Under the pieces are notes generated by a model, which worked only from the letters and a program-made list of their open reading frames with translations, was not told where the DNA came from and made no database searches. A DNA stretch of 64,000 nt, taken from positions 1 through 64,000 of the forward strand of contig NZ_SJDL01000023.1 of the NCBI RefSeq assembly GCF_004327985.1, read 5' to 3'. The DNA comes from Marinobacter halodurans. Its GTDB lineage: Bacteria; Pseudomonadota; Gammaproteobacteria; Pseudomonadales; Oleiphilaceae. The number at the start of each line of letters is the position of its first letter. Within the stretch, counting starts at the first letter, position 1. This document shows positions 30,040 through 39,905 of the stretch, piece by piece. A program made the position numbers and the translations under genes.

Positions 30040-31671
30040 ATGAAACTGATTGGTCGTCCGGCGGTGGTTATCGCACTGCTTGCTGTTATGGCGCTGGCGG
30101 TTGCCGGCTATTTTGCGGGGCTTGATCCGACGGCGCTGATCATCGGCCTGATATTGGGGCTGGCGGTGGCCACGTTGGTCATTGTGGTGCGGGTGCTTTA
30201 CCCGATCGAGCAGGGGCTTGTGAGCCTGGAAGCGGGGGAGGAGCCCGGACCGCAGAATCCGGTGGTGAGATTCTGCCCTTCGCTGGCCGGCCGGGGCGGT
30301 GGCGGCGACCTGATCCGCTCGCTGACGGCCGGTGCCGATGCCAATGCCATATCCGCCGCTGAAGTGTCCTATGCGGCCGATCACTTGAAAACCCGCCTGG
30401 ACCGGCAGGTGGAAGAAACGGGCCAGATGGCGGATTACGCCGGCCAGATCACGGCGACCGTCAAGCAATCCGCCGAGCAGGCGTCCCAGGCCGCCGGCAT
30501 GTCCCGGCATGCCAGCGAGCTGAGTGCCAGTGGCCGGGAGGCGTTGTCCGGTGCCATTGAGGAAGTGCGCCGGGTGCACGAGCAGTCAGCCGAGACCCTG
30601 CGCCATATCCAGGAACTGAACGACAAGTCGGAAAAGATCCAGGGCGTGACCAGCGTTATCCAGGGCATCGCCGAACAGACCAACCTGCTGGCCCTGAACG
30701 CCGCCATTGAAGCCGCTCGCGCCGGCGACCAGGGGCGTGGGTTTGCCGTGGTCGCCGACGAAGTCAGGCAGTTGGCCGGCCGGACCTCCCAGGCGACCGA
30801 TGAAGTTGCCGAGACGTTGCAGGCGATCCGTGCCGATACCGGTGTCATCGTGCAGCAGATCGAGAACCTGGCACGAAGTATCGAGAACGGTCTGGAATCG
30901 GTTGAGAACGTCGGCGAAAGGCTCAATGAAATTCGGGCGCAGACCGAGCAGGTGGAGCAGCAGGTTGCCGGTATCGCCGAGGGCGACCAGCATAACGAAG
31001 AAAGCCTGCAGCATATGTTCCAGGCGATCGAGACGCTCCGGGACGAGATGACCGAGAGCGATACGGCGGTCCAGGGGCTGGCCCAGCAGGCGGCGCGGCT
31101 GATGGAGATTGCCGAGAATGCCAACGCCGCTTTTGCCCTGCACAGCGATGAAAGCTACCACCGCCAGTTCTACGAAAAGGCCCGGGAAGGAGCGGACCGC
31201 ATCGGCACGCTGTTCGAGCAGGCATTGAAGGACGGCTCGCTCACCGAGGCGCAGTTATTCGATAGCCGGCGTGAGAAGATTCCAAACACCACGCCCCAGA
31301 AGTACCACAGTGGCTTCGACCGCTTCACGGATCGCCACCTGCACGCCATCCAGGAGCCGGTCAGGGATGCCCACCAGGCGGTGGTCTTTGCCATAGCCAC
31401 GGCACCGGACGGCTACGTCCCCACCCACAACCGCGATTTCGCCCACGAACCGACCGGCGACCCCAAGGTCGACCTGGTGAAGAGCCGCAGCAAACGCCTG
31501 TTCAACGACCGGACCGGCGCCCGCTGTGGCAGCCATACCCAGGACATGCTGTTGCAGACTTATCGCCGCGATACCGGAGAGATCATGCACGACCTCTCCG
31601 TCCCCATCTACGTCAATGGTCGCCACTGGGGCGGGTTCCGGCTGGGTTACCGGCCGAGGGAGCAGGCCTAA
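30040..31671 (+). CDS. Methyl-accepting chemotaxis protein with C-terminal input-like domain
   Basis: This 543-aa receptor has two adjacent N-terminal membrane helices (about 7-27 and 31-51) with almost no periplasmic loop. A coiled-coil signalling domain follows, with hairpin tip [20 protein letters not shown] near residues 210-229. After the coiled coil, residues about 370-543 form a separate globular domain ([18 protein letters not shown] ... [21 protein letters not shown]). That domain resembles PAS/Cache-like sensor modules placed after the MCP domain. The input is thus probably cytoplasmic. The gene ends 4 nt inside the convergent argP. Confidence 0.88.
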   Translation: MKLIGRPAVVIALLAVMALAVAGYFAGLDPTALIIGLILGLAVATLVIVVRVLYPIEQGLVSLEAGEEPGPQNPVVRFCPSLAGRGGGGDLIRSLTAGADANAISAAEVSYAADHLKTRLDRQVEETGQMADYAGQITATVKQSAEQASQAAGMSRHASELSASGREALSGAIEEVRRVHEQSAETLRHIQELNDKSEKIQGVTSVIQGIAEQTNLLALNAAIEAARAGDQGRGFAVVADEVRQLAGRTSQATDEVAETLQAIRADTGVIVQQIENLARSIENGLESVENVGERLNEIRAQTEQVEQQVAGIAEGDQHNEESLQHMFQAIETLRDEMTESDTAVQGLAQQAARLMEIAENANAAFALHSDESYHRQFYEKAREGADRIGTLFEQALKDGSLTEAQLFDSRREKIPNTTPQKYHSGFDRFTDRHLHAIQEPVRDAHQAVVFAIATAPDGYVPTHNRDFAHEPTGDPKVDLVKSRSKRLFNDRTGARCGSHTQDMLLQTYRRDTGEIMHDLSVPIYVNGRHWGGFRLGYRPREQA

Positions 31672-32576
31672 CGAGCGTTGCCGGGCTGCAACAGTCGCTG
31701 CGCGGCCGTTTCGATACGCCGGGTCAGGCGCTCCATGAAGTCGCCGCCGTGGCGCCAGTAGTGCCAGTAGAGCGGGACCGTCACCGTGGTGCCCGGAGAC
31801 AGGTCCACGAGCACGCCATCGGGGACCGTCAGTGTGGTCTCGTGGTTGCCCATCATGTTGTCGGGAATCATGCCGTAGCCCATGCCCGCCATCGCCAGGC
31901 GAATGAACCCTTCCGATGAGGGGCACAGGTGATACGGGAAACGGCCGTGATACCCGCACTGGGCCAGGAACCGGTGCTGGAGCTGGTCGTGGGGGCCGAA
32001 CACGATGGCCGGCGCTTCCTGGAACGCCGCCGGTGTCAGCCCTTCCGGGAAGTACCGCCGGACATAATCGTCCCTCGCCCAGGCCCGGTAGGGCACTTCA
32101 CCCAGCGCAATGCAGCGGCCGCCGGCCACGGGCTGGTCGCTGCTGCACAGGCAGGCGGCCACATCGCCTTCGCGCATCCGGCGCAGGCCCACATCCTGGT
32201 CTTCCACCACCATGTCCAGCAGCAGGCCCTCCTCCTGGCAGAAGGCTCCGACGGCGTCGCCCCACCAGGTGGCCAGGCTGTCGGCATTCAGGGCAATGCG
32301 CAGGCGGGTGCGATCCTCCGACAGCGCCGGAATCTGGCGGCGCAGGTCCCGTTCGAGCAGTTGCACCTGCTGGGCATGGTTGAGCAGCCGCCGCCCGGCG
32401 GGCGTGGCCTGCAAATGCGGATGGCGTGTCAACACCGGCTGTCCGAGCCGGGATTCCAGCAGCTTGATGCGCTGGGACACCGCCGATTGGGACAGCCCCA
32501 GGGCAATGCCGGCCCGTTCGAAGCCGCCGGTTTCCACCACGGTGATCAGTGCTTCCAGGAGTTTGTAATCAAGCAT
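31668..32576 (-). CDS. argP: LysR-family regulator ArgP
   Basis: This 302-aa LysR regulator has an N-terminal winged helix-turn-helix ([38 protein letters not shown]) and a substrate-binding domain (about 92-295). The sequence fits ArgP (IciA) across [20 protein letters not shown] and the C-terminal [15 protein letters not shown]. In known systems ArgP senses lysine and arginine and activates the divergent exporter gene argO, which is the arrangement here (89 bp apart). Confidence 0.92.
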   Translation of the reverse strand: MLDYKLLEALITVVETGGFERAGIALGLSQSAVSQRIKLLESRLGQPVLTRHPHLQATPAGRRLLNHAQQVQLLERDLRRQIPALSEDRTRLRIALNADSLATWWGDAVGAFCQEEGLLLDMVVEDQDVGLRRMREGDVAACLCSSDQPVAGGRCIALGEVPYRAWARDDYVRRYFPEGLTPAAFQEAPAIVFGPHDQLQHRFLAQCGYHGRFPYHLCPSSEGFIRLAMAGMGYGMIPDNMMGNHETTLTVPDGVLVDLSPGTTVTVPLYWHYWRHGGDFMERLTRRIETAAQRLLQPGNAR

Positions 32577-32665
32577 AAGAAAAAATGATGCAGTATTAGC
32601 AATATGATTTTTTAGTATAGAGGGATTCGATTAGCCTTGCTCTGGAATCTGATGGAGAGACGTCA

Positions 32666-33298
32666 ATGTTACAGAGCTACCTTACCGGGCTGGTCGTATG
32701 CGGCGGCATCATTATCGCGATCGGTGCGCAGAATGCCTACCTGCTGGGGCAGGCGTTCCGGCGCGAGCACCACTGGTGGTCGGCGGCCCTGTGTATGAGT
32801 TCCGATGTGGTGCTGTTTACCCTGGGGATGCTGGGCGTGAGCGCGGCCCTGATCGCCTTCCCCTCGGTGCTTGATGTGCTCCGCTGGGCCGGTGTGGCGT
32901 TCCTGCTGTGGCTGTCGTTTACGGCGTTCCTCCGGGCGGTCCAGGGACGCGGAGGGCTGACGGCGGAGGAAACGTCACGTCGCAGCCTGGGGGCGGTCAT
33001 CCTGACCACACTGGCCGTGACGCTGCTGAACCCGCAGGTGTACCTGGACACGCTGCTGCTGATTCCCTCGGTCGGGGCCCAGCAACCGGAGCCGGTGGGC
33101 TTTGTGGCCGGGGCGTCCAGCGCCTCGGTCCTCTGGTTTGCACTGCTGGCCTGGGGTGGTTCGGCGCTGGCTCCGGTGCTGGCGCGCCCGGTGGCCTGGC
33201 GGGTGATCGATAGCGCCATATCGCTGATGATGCTGGCGATTGCCCTGCACCTGATCTTTAACGGGATCAATCTGGCGGCGTCGGGGTCAACTGTTTGA
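32666..33298 (+). CDS. argO: LysE-family arginine exporter ArgO
   Basis: This 210-aa LysE/ArgO transporter has five to six membrane helices and the family motif GAQNAYLLGQAFRREH near residues 21-36. A second conserved region is VTLLNPQVYLDTLLLIPSVG. It exports basic amino acids (arginine, or lysine in some relatives) across the inner membrane. It is divergent from argP, its likely activator. The start has GGAGAG 8 nt upstream. Confidence 0.92.
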   Translation: MLQSYLTGLVVCGGIIIAIGAQNAYLLGQAFRREHHWWSAALCMSSDVVLFTLGMLGVSAALIAFPSVLDVLRWAGVAFLLWLSFTAFLRAVQGRGGLTAEETSRRSLGAVILTTLAVTLLNPQVYLDTLLLIPSVGAQQPEPVGFVAGASSASVLWFALLAWGGSALAPVLARPVAWRVIDSAISLMMLAIALHLIFNGINLAASGSTV

Positions 33299-33346
33299 TG
33301 GATTCCTCTATACTGCGGGAAACTGGAATGGCCCGAGGTAAGCATC

Positions 33347-33709
33347 TTGACGGACTCTGACTTTCGACCCGCCGATCCCGATCCCATCGTGCGCCGTGGC
33401 GACTCCGGCCGCAATCTGGCGGTGACCGTCTATATCCTCCAGGCGCTGTCGTTTTTTGTCGGCGGTATCAGCGGGTTGGTGGGGGTGATCATCAACTACG
33501 TGAAAATGGACGATGTCGCCCGGACCTGGATCGAGCCGCATTTCCGCTGGCAGATCAAGACGTTCTGGATTGGGCTGGCCGGCAGTGTGATCGGCCTGAT
33601 TACCCTGCCGATCATCATCGGCTGGTTCATCCTGCTGGGCATTTCCATCTGGGTGATCTATCGCATCGTCAAAGGTGCCCTGGCGCTGAATGACGGCAAG
33701 GCACCCTGA
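33347..33709 (+). CDS. DUF4870-like small membrane protein
   Basis: This 120-aa protein has three membrane helices (VTVYILQALSFFVGGISGLVGVIINYV, FWIGLAGSVIGLITLPIIIGW, LLGISIWVIYRIVKG) and a conserved WIEPHFRWQIKTFW connector. This is typical of the DUF4870/Tic20-like small membrane proteins of Pseudomonas and Marinobacter. The start is TTG, well supported by GAGGT nine nt upstream. Function is unknown. Confidence 0.82.
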   Translation: MTDSDFRPADPDPIVRRGDSGRNLAVTVYILQALSFFVGGISGLVGVIINYVKMDDVARTWIEPHFRWQIKTFWIGLAGSVIGLITLPIIIGWFILLGISIWVIYRIVKGALALNDGKAP

Positions 33710-33719
33710 GCCGCAAGCT

Positions 33720-34016
33720 TCAGGCGCTGACCCGCATCGTGTGGGAATAGATGCGGGCTTCCATGCAGATGGCACAGTTCTGTTTGTGACAGCTTTCCGG
33801 GTCGTGGATATCCATGCCATGACTCTGGGTGCCGTGGTCCCGCCGCAGGACTCCCCGGAACTGCCTGATATGACGGTTCAGTGCGTCTGATGCGTCATCC
33901 CGGCTGGCAAATGGCCCCAGGTCGATGTTTTCCCGAGTGCGCACGTACCATCCGAGGACGGTATGCAGGAAACGTTCGCTGCGAAGGGGGGTAGGGGACT
34001 GCTCGATAACCGACAT
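33720..34016 (-). CDS. DUF6316-like small protein with a Cys-rich tail
   Basis: This 98-aa protein has an N-terminal part (RSERFLHTVLGWYVRTRENIDLGPFASRDDASDALNRHI) that resembles DUF6316-type proteins. It also has an unusual C-terminal extension with three Cys and two His (DPESCHKQNCAICMEAR), a possible metal site. It has GAGG upstream of ATG 34016 and is convergent with the membrane protein. Function is unknown. Confidence 0.7.
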   Translation of the reverse strand: MSVIEQSPTPLRSERFLHTVLGWYVRTRENIDLGPFASRDDASDALNRHIRQFRGVLRRDHGTQSHGMDIHDPESCHKQNCAICMEARIYSHTMRVSA

Positions 34017-34549
34017 GCCGACCTCGCTTTCCTGTCTTGTGTGTTGTCGTCTTTCTCTGGAAATTCGACCTCATAAGGGCTCGACAACCCTCTTTTCCAA
34101 AGCGCCCGGCCCAGGAGTGAACCCTGGGGCTCCTTGAATGACCGGCGTCCTTCCTATCATCGATAACGACGTGTCCAATGAATTGGCAGCTGTGACAAAC
34201 GTCACATTTTTCTCGGTCAACCCGTTGCAAGACACCGGTTGTTACATTCCGGATTGGCCTGCCAGTCACATTCCTGTGGTGTTTCCTGGTGCAGACCTGC
34301 ATCCATGACCACTCAACACCCGCACTGTATCGCATGAAGCGAATTGATTTAGAGCGATTCAGGGCGGTCTTGCCGAATCAGGCCCGCATTCGAAATTATT
34401 TCACATAATTTTACATTTTAACTTTTTGGTAAATTTGTACCAGAAAGTTACATCTTGTCAGGCAATTAGACAGCAAGTTACCGAAGGCATGACTTGGGTG
34501 CCGCGACAGGCCGTCACATTTGTCATGGCGAATCCGTACGGGTGTTCAC
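34017..34549. other. Intergenic region, partly AT-rich
   Basis: No gene is supported here. The stretch at about 34385-34450 is clearly AT-rich compared with the neighbourhood (ATTTCACATAATTTTACATT and similar). It may hold a promoter, or foreign DNA. A CRP-like palindrome lies at 34191. Confidence 0.5.
34191..34206. promoter_or_regulatory. CRP/Vfr-like binding site
   Basis: TGTGACAAACGTCACA matches the CRP consensus TGTGA-N6-TCACA exactly in both half-sites and is followed by a T-rich flank. It lies 175 bp upstream of the minus-strand DUF6316-like gene and about 600 bp upstream of the TSP3 lipoprotein gene, so the target is unclear. Confidence 0.5.
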
Positions 34550-34765
34550 TATTTTGCGGAGCAAGTGGTCGCGGATCGTCGTTCACACAAGGGGACATCC
34601 GCGAGCACGAAGAGGCCGGGAGTTGCCTCTTCCTCAGGAAGACGGGCAACGGCATTCGGCCGCCGCCAAAAGCGGTCGGCAGAACGGGCTCTATTACGTC
34701 CGCTGATGTCGAACGACACCGAGGAAGGGCGGGAGCGTAATCGTCGGGTCGAGTTTAACGTGATT
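34550..34765 (+). pseudogene. Decayed OmpA-like C-terminal domain
   Basis: At 34702-34764 one frame reads RPLMSNDTEEGRERNRRVEF, the diagnostic C-terminal peptidoglycan-binding signature of OmpA-like domains. Upstream, in a shifted frame, RIVVHTRGHPRARRGRELPL keeps the trace of the V-x-GHTD-x-x-GS motif. At least one frameshift and changed motif residues (GHTD to GHPR) show the copy is dead. The fragment ends 40 nt before the TSP3 lipoprotein gene. TSP3 repeats often precede OmpA domains in one protein, so the two pieces may share an origin. Confidence 0.6.
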
Positions 34766-34803
34766 TCCGGAACTCAGCAGTCAGGTGACAGGGAGAAGTC
34801 ATC

Positions 34804-36291
34804 ATGACGTACGGAAAACTGAACGTATTGCTGGCGTGTGTGTTCAGTGTGTTGTTGCTGGCCGGGTGCAATTCCGACAGCAGCAGTGGTAACTCCGACT
34901 CCGCGGTTGGCGGGGTGGTCGAACAGAATCCCGGCGATGGCGACGGTATCGCCGATGACGACGACAATTGTCCGACGATCTTCAACCCGCTGCAGTCCGA
35001 TGCGGACGGCGATGGCATCGGTGACGCCTGTGATACCGATTCCGACAACGACGGGCTCAACGATGCCGCCGACAACTGCCCGCTGGTGTCCAATCCGGGA
35101 CAGGCGGATGCCGATGGCGACGGTATTGGCGACGCCTGTGATAACAACCGGGATGGCGACGGCGACGGTGTGGAAGACACGCTGGACAACTGCCCGGCCG
35201 TCTCCAATCCGGACCAGGCCAATGCAGATCGGGACTCCAGGGGCGATGCCTGTGATGAGGATCAGGACGGCGATGGCGTCATGAACGGAGCGGACAACTG
35301 CCCGCTGGTCTCCAACCCGAGCCAGGCCGACCGAGATGGCGATGACATCGGTAATGCCTGTGATGCTGACGATGATGGTGACGGCGTCAATGATGAACCT
35401 GACAACTGTCCGCTGGTAAGCAATCCCGACCAGACGGATACGGATGGCGACGATGTGGGGGACGCCTGTGAAAACGATTCCGACAGCGATGGCCTGCCGG
35501 ACGGCCAGGACAATTGCCCGAACGTGGCCAACCCCAACCAGTCGGACCTGGATGGCGACGGCAGTGGGGGCGCCTGCGATGCCGACACCGACGGCGATGG
35601 CATCAATGACGAGAACGCCCTGGGCCAGCCCAATGACAACTGCCCGCTGGTGGCGAATCCGGATCAGGCCGATACGGACGGTGACGGTGTCGGTGATGCC
35701 TGCGACCTGATCGACAACGCCGATTACGCCTGCGCCATTTCCGGCGAGACGTTCTCACCGATGCTGGTGGTTAACGGCGTGACCGCGTCGTCGGACGAGT
35801 CCGGTTGCCTGATCGGTGGTCTGCTGGGCGGCTCGACCTGCGGCGTGAACAACCCGGATTACGTGATCGACAGTGACCTGGGCAACGCGGCCACGATCTA
35901 CAACACCAACCTGTTGGGCCTGTCGGAAGCGGTCCTGCGGGTGTCCGACGACTCCGGTTTCGTCTATCCGGGGCAGAACGTGCTTGGGGTGGCCATTGCC
36001 GAGAGTGCGCAGCTGGTCCAGCTCGACCTGTTGTCCAACGGTTCGCTGACGGTTCGCACACTGCTGGATGGGCAGGTTCAGGAGAGCTCGGACGGTGACC
36101 TGGGTGTGGACCTGGACCTGCTGGGGCTGTCCGGCACGCTGGGCGGAAACGAACAGGGCTTCCTGGTTTTCCAGACCTCGAAGCCGTTCAACGAAGTGGA
36201 GGTGATCAACGGTGGTTTCGGTCTGCTGTCCGCGCTGGACGAGTTCAATGTCTTCAGCGTCTGTGCCACCCGCACCGGGGTGACCCCGTAA
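34804..36291 (+). CDS. Thrombospondin type-3 repeat lipoprotein
   Basis: This 495-aa protein has lipobox LLAGC (Cys20) followed by a Ser-rich linker. Seven TSP3 repeats of the form DNCPxxxNPxQxDxDGDxxGxACD (about residues 40-305) are Asp-rich and should bind many Ca2+ ions. A C-terminal domain of about 185 residues follows ([13 protein letters not shown] ... [12 protein letters not shown]), which resembles beta-rich modules of surface proteins. It is probably outer-membrane anchored, perhaps in adhesion. No OmpA domain is attached. It has a GGGAG ribosome-binding site and its own terminator. Confidence 0.88.
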   Translation: MTYGKLNVLLACVFSVLLLAGCNSDSSSGNSDSAVGGVVEQNPGDGDGIADDDDNCPTIFNPLQSDADGDGIGDACDTDSDNDGLNDAADNCPLVSNPGQADADGDGIGDACDNNRDGDGDGVEDTLDNCPAVSNPDQANADRDSRGDACDEDQDGDGVMNGADNCPLVSNPSQADRDGDDIGNACDADDDGDGVNDEPDNCPLVSNPDQTDTDGDDVGDACENDSDSDGLPDGQDNCPNVANPNQSDLDGDGSGGACDADTDGDGINDENALGQPNDNCPLVANPDQADTDGDGVGDACDLIDNADYACAISGETFSPMLVVNGVTASSDESGCLIGGLLGGSTCGVNNPDYVIDSDLGNAATIYNTNLLGLSEAVLRVSDDSGFVYPGQNVLGVAIAESAQLVQLDLLSNGSLTVRTLLDGQVQESSDGDLGVDLDLLGLSGTLGGNEQGFLVFQTSKPFNEVEVINGGFGLLSALDEFNVFSVCATRTGVTP

Positions 36292-36339
36292 CCAGGGCTC
36301 CATGCCGCGAGTCGTGTCTCCATGAGATGACGCGCCACT

Positions 36340-36366
36340 GGGCCGGTTCGTTGCCGGCCCTTTTTT
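36340..36366 (+). terminator. Rho-independent terminator after the TSP3 lipoprotein
   Basis: GGGCCGG and CCGGCCC pair around TTCGTTG, followed by six T. Confidence 0.85.
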
Positions 36367-37674
36367 CTATTCGACTTCCCTCAGGCGCACGGCACTGAGG
36401 GTTCCCGCCAGCCCCATCAGCCCGAGCAGCACAATCACCGCCGTCGGCGAGATCAGTGACGCCAGCGCGCTGATTCCACCGGTCACCAGCAGCAGGATGC
36501 CGATCACCGTATTGCTCACCGAGGTGTAATCGGTACGCTTGGTGCCCCCGGCCATATCAACCAGGTAGGTCTTTCGTCCCAGCCGCACGCCGGCGTGCGC
36601 AATGCTCAGGATGAAGAAGGCGAGCGGGTAGAACCAGGCGCTGCGCAGGTCGCCCGTGGACAGCAGGTTCCAGGACCCGATGACCAGGCAGACCCCGCTG
36701 GCCAGGGCGGCGCCGCGGATCATGACCTGACGGCTGGACTTGTCCGCCATCCACCCCCAGACCGTGGCACTGACCGAGCTGGCCAGGCTGCTGGCAAGCA
36801 GGAAGCCGCCCAGCAGCCAGCCCGTGTGGCCCTGCTCCTGGGCCAGCAGGACAAAGTAGGGCGATGCCAGTGCCGAGCACAGCAGCAGGGCGCGGGTGAT
36901 CACGAAATGGCGGAAGGGTCTGTCGTCGCGCAGTAGCGATAGGCTGCGGAACGCCTCTTTCAGGGCGTGGCCGCCACCGCCGGTTTCGCCGGGCTCCTCG
37001 TCCACGCCGGCAAACAGCACGCTGGCAACGACCCAAAGTACCGCCGCCAGCACCAGCAGGGTGACATAGAAGGTTGTCGTCGGATCGGACTGGTTCCAGA
37101 GCAGCAGGACGGTCAGGGCCACCGTGGCCGAACCGCCGACGGTGGTCGCCAGGCCACTGAGCCGGCCGCGCCGGGTTTTTGGAATGCACTTGCCCTGCAC
37201 ATCCTTCATGGCGACGGAGCAGAACCCCCGGGCCAGGGAAAAGAGGATCAGGCAGCCCACCACACCCAGGCCCGCCAGGGTGTCATCCAGCAAGGCGACG
37301 CTGGCGGCCATGCCGGCCACGCTGACGGCCTGCCCCAGGCTGCCGCCCACCCAGAACCACTTGCGCACCGGCCGGCGGCGCACCCAGGCGCCGATCACCA
37401 TCTGCGGGATGAGCGAACCGGATTCCCGGATCGGCACCAGCCACGCGACCAGCCCGGAGGCGCCCACGGCGCCCAGCAACCAGGCCAGCACCGTCTTCGG
37501 GCTGATCAGCAGGTCTCCCAGCTTGGTCAGGACCAGGCTGCCTAGAATCAGGAAGAAGTTGCGGGGGACCTCGCGGCAGGCCTCGTCAGAAATGTCCTTG
37601 CAGACACGGGCGTCCTCCTCGTTGGCAATCAGGCTGTAGAGTTTTTCCGTGGTGTCCCGCTGCAATCCGGCCAA
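36367..37674 (-). CDS. MFS transporter
   Basis: This 435-aa protein has about 11-12 membrane helices and an MFS-like layout. A ~50-residue soluble N-terminal part (MAGLQRDTTEKLYSLIANEE...) carries two Cys, and a charged central loop holds GVDEEPGETGGGG. Positively charged loops such as RRRPVRKW follow MFS rules. The start is TTG 37674, with CGGAG upstream. The substrate is unknown. It lies downstream of the iron-cluster genes on the same strand (73 nt after the DUF1513 stop) and could be co-transcribed. Confidence 0.8.
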   Translation of the reverse strand: MAGLQRDTTEKLYSLIANEEDARVCKDISDEACREVPRNFFLILGSLVLTKLGDLLISPKTVLAWLLGAVGASGLVAWLVPIRESGSLIPQMVIGAWVRRRPVRKWFWVGGSLGQAVSVAGMAASVALLDDTLAGLGVVGCLILFSLARGFCSVAMKDVQGKCIPKTRRGRLSGLATTVGGSATVALTVLLLWNQSDPTTTFYVTLLVLAAVLWVVASVLFAGVDEEPGETGGGGHALKEAFRSLSLLRDDRPFRHFVITRALLLCSALASPYFVLLAQEQGHTGWLLGGFLLASSLASSVSATVWGWMADKSSRQVMIRGAALASGVCLVIGSWNLLSTGDLRSAWFYPLAFFILSIAHAGVRLGRKTYLVDMAGGTKRTDYTSVSNTVIGILLLVTGGISALASLISPTAVIVLLGLMGLAGTLSAVRLREVE

Positions 37675-37747
37675 GATCGACTCCGTTCCCGCTTCAAAGG
37701 TACGAAATCATAACAGCCGTATGGACCGCCCGACAGGCGTGGGCGAT

Positions 37748-38851
37748 TCAACCATGGAAGGTAAGGTGGTTGTCCCAGTGGATATCCAGGGTCGCGACGG
37801 TCTCTGCTTCAAGTCCATCGGCCGAGATGTGGTGCAGGGAGCCGGTGCCCGAGGAGACGACAAAGCTGCCGTCCGGTAGGGCGAGGGCACCCGCCACGTC
37901 CGGTACTTCAAAGTCGCTGACCAGGGCGCGGGTCCGGTGGTTGATCACCACCACGCGATCGCCGCGGGGGGCAGTGACCAGGCTGAGCGGGCTGGCCGGG
38001 CTCACGGCGACGCTGGCCACGTAGTTGTGCAGGCTGCGCTGCAGCGACTTGGGCAACCCGATTTCGCGGAAGGTGTCGGTGTTCGAATCGTAGTGGGCGA
38101 TCAGTGGCCGGGATTCCCAGGTGGGTCCCTGGTACTGGTAGCCGGCGACCACGATGCCGTCGGGGCTGACTCCCAGGTGACGACAGCTCAACTGGTGGTG
38201 GGACGGCCTGAAGCGCTTACGGATCCCGCCGGTCTGGCGATCCATCAGCAGCAGGGCCGGTTGCATGGTGTCCGGATTGAGCTTGATGCGGTCGTAATCC
38301 GGATGGGTCTGGATGCCGCCGAGGGCGACGATCAGGGTGTTTCCATCCGGGTGGAGTACCAGCTCATGGGGGCCGATGCCGCCGACCGGCATATCCCGGA
38401 CTGCCCTGTAGTTATCCTCGGCATCGTAGACCCGGACGATGCCCTCGCCGGTGTCGTACCGGTTGACGGTGACGTACAGGTAGCGACTGTCCGGGCTGAA
38501 TACACCGTGGCCATAGAAGTGATAACCGTCGCCGGCGGCGATGTCGTGGACGATGTTCCCCTGACCGGTATCGACCACATAGACATGGCGGCCCGGGCGG
38601 CGGGCAAACAGGATGGCCTGCACCGTGCCGGGGCGTTCACACCCGCCGTGGCAGCGATTCCCCACGGGCAGCAGGAAACGCTGCCGGCCCTGGAGGTCGA
38701 CACCGGCGATCAGGTGGTGGCCGGTTTCATCGTCAACGGCGCTGAGGATGAGCGGTCCCTTGTCCGCACCGGCAAACGCAAGGCGGCCGTCCAGGCTTCC
38801 GGCAACCAGGGTCGCCAGGCTGGCCTGGAGGAATTGGCGTCGGTTCAGCAT
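37748..38851 (-). CDS. DUF1513 periplasmic beta-propeller-like protein
   Basis: This 367-aa protein has a twin-arginine-type signal (NRRQFLQASLATLVAG) and a DUF1513 body. It contains repeated beta-sheet motifs of a propeller kind (GHGVFSPDSRYLYVTVNRYD, GPHELVLHPDGNTLIVALGG). DUF1513 proteins are encoded beside imelysin and di-heme oxidase genes in many proteobacteria, often under Fur. Here it begins 3 nt after the stop of the imelysin gene, so the two are co-translated. Exact role in iron handling is unknown. Confidence 0.88.
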   Translation of the reverse strand: MLNRRQFLQASLATLVAGSLDGRLAFAGADKGPLILSAVDDETGHHLIAGVDLQGRQRFLLPVGNRCHGGCERPGTVQAILFARRPGRHVYVVDTGQGNIVHDIAAGDGYHFYGHGVFSPDSRYLYVTVNRYDTGEGIVRVYDAEDNYRAVRDMPVGGIGPHELVLHPDGNTLIVALGGIQTHPDYDRIKLNPDTMQPALLLMDRQTGGIRKRFRPSHHQLSCRHLGVSPDGIVVAGYQYQGPTWESRPLIAHYDSNTDTFREIGLPKSLQRSLHNYVASVAVSPASPLSLVTAPRGDRVVVINHRTRALVSDFEVPDVAGALALPDGSFVVSSGTGSLHHISADGLEAETVATLDIHWDNHLTFHG

Positions 38852-38854
38852 GAA

Positions 38855-39889
38855 TCAGTCGCCGTCGCTGGCGTTGAATCCGCGGGTGATGCCCAGGGCC
38901 GGCGCAATCCGGTCCTCGACCACCTGCTCGAGCTGAATGACTTCGATAAACAGCGACTGCAACTGACGATAGCCTTCGTCGGTTTCCAGGTTGGGGGCCA
39001 TGGCGTCCGGCAGGCTGTCGGCCTTGGCCAGGGTGCTGTCGGTCTGTTCGACCAGCTTCCCGGCCAGCTCGGGTTTGCCGGCCTCGTTCAACAGCCGGGT
39101 CAGGCCGGGCACCAGGTATTGCTGGAAGCCGGCAATGGAGGCCCGCATGGCCGCAACGGAGGTTTCGCTGCGCCAGGCATCGCCCAGGTACTTGTTGCGC
39201 TTGTGCGGCGGACGCACGCCCATGGGTGCGGCCAGACGCTTGTCCTGCAGGATCTCGAGGCCATTGATGGCGGCGGCCACGGTCTTCCCGGTGTATTCGT
39301 CCATGGACCGGTAATAGTCCCCGAAGGCCTGCCAGTCGCTGGCCAGCGCGTCGGTGGTGTTCGCCAGGTGATGACTGACGGTTTGCAGCAGCCGGCAGGT
39401 GCGTTCGGCCGGCAGGGCCCGTTCGCCGGATTGCATGTCGGCGTCGTAGAGCAGGTATTCGATGGCCGGGAACCCCTGCAGGGCTACGCCGGCCTGGCTG
39501 ACGAAGTCGGCATCGACGGCCTTGTCCCGCTTGAGGGCGTAGCGGACCTTGCGGGCGACCAGATTCTTGTGGTCGGGCCAGAACTGCAACTGCCAGGCGC
39601 GGCTGTCCTGCTCAATCGGGCCGAAGTCGACAAAGCGCGCCGCCTGCCAGTTGAGGAAGGCCGCTCTCCAGGCGGACTCGAGCTGCCGGCGGCCGTTGTC
39701 TGAAGGGGTGTTGCAGTAGCTGTTTGCGGCCTGTTCCAGGTCATGGGCCGAACCGGCCAGTTGCTGGTAGCCCTGGCCGATGTCCGTGTGCCATTGCTGT
39801 CTGGGGGAGGTGGCGGCCGAGACGGTGGCCGTTGCCAGGCTCACGGCGAACGGAATCAGGTAGCGTACGGATCGGGCCAGGGAGGACAT
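38855..39889 (-). CDS. Imelysin-family protein (copy near DUF1513)
   Basis: This 344-aa protein has a signal peptide (MSSLARSVRYLIPFAVSLAT...). An imelysin/peptidase M75 domain follows: SAWRAAFLNWQAARFVDFGPIE, GFPAIEYLLYD (the GxHxxE-type site is altered to GFPAIE), and NGLEILQDKRL. Members are periplasmic or outer-membrane iron-regulated proteins with no proven peptidase activity. It starts 16 nt after the di-heme oxidase stop. A longer in-frame N-terminus is possible but lacks signal-peptide character. Confidence 0.87.
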   Translation of the reverse strand: MSSLARSVRYLIPFAVSLATATVSAATSPRQQWHTDIGQGYQQLAGSAHDLEQAANSYCNTPSDNGRRQLESAWRAAFLNWQAARFVDFGPIEQDSRAWQLQFWPDHKNLVARKVRYALKRDKAVDADFVSQAGVALQGFPAIEYLLYDADMQSGERALPAERTCRLLQTVSHHLANTTDALASDWQAFGDYYRSMDEYTGKTVAAAINGLEILQDKRLAAPMGVRPPHKRNKYLGDAWRSETSVAAMRASIAGFQQYLVPGLTRLLNEAGKPELAGKLVEQTDSTLAKADSLPDAMAPNLETDEGYRQLQSLFIEVIQLEQVVEDRIAPALGITRGFNASDGD

Positions 39890-39905
39890 GGGCCGGCGTC
39901 TCCTG

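Noticed and set aside
34426-34740. A 104-aa gene in the region upstream of the TSP3 lipoprotein
   Set aside because: It overlaps the OmpA relic in a different frame and has no ribosome-binding site or family resemblance. The relic explains the local coding signal better.
34950-35710. Short tandem DNA repeats as a possible CRISPR or satellite array
   Set aside because: The repeats lie inside the TSP3 gene, follow its codon frame and encode DNCPxxxNPxQ units, and the spacers are coding.
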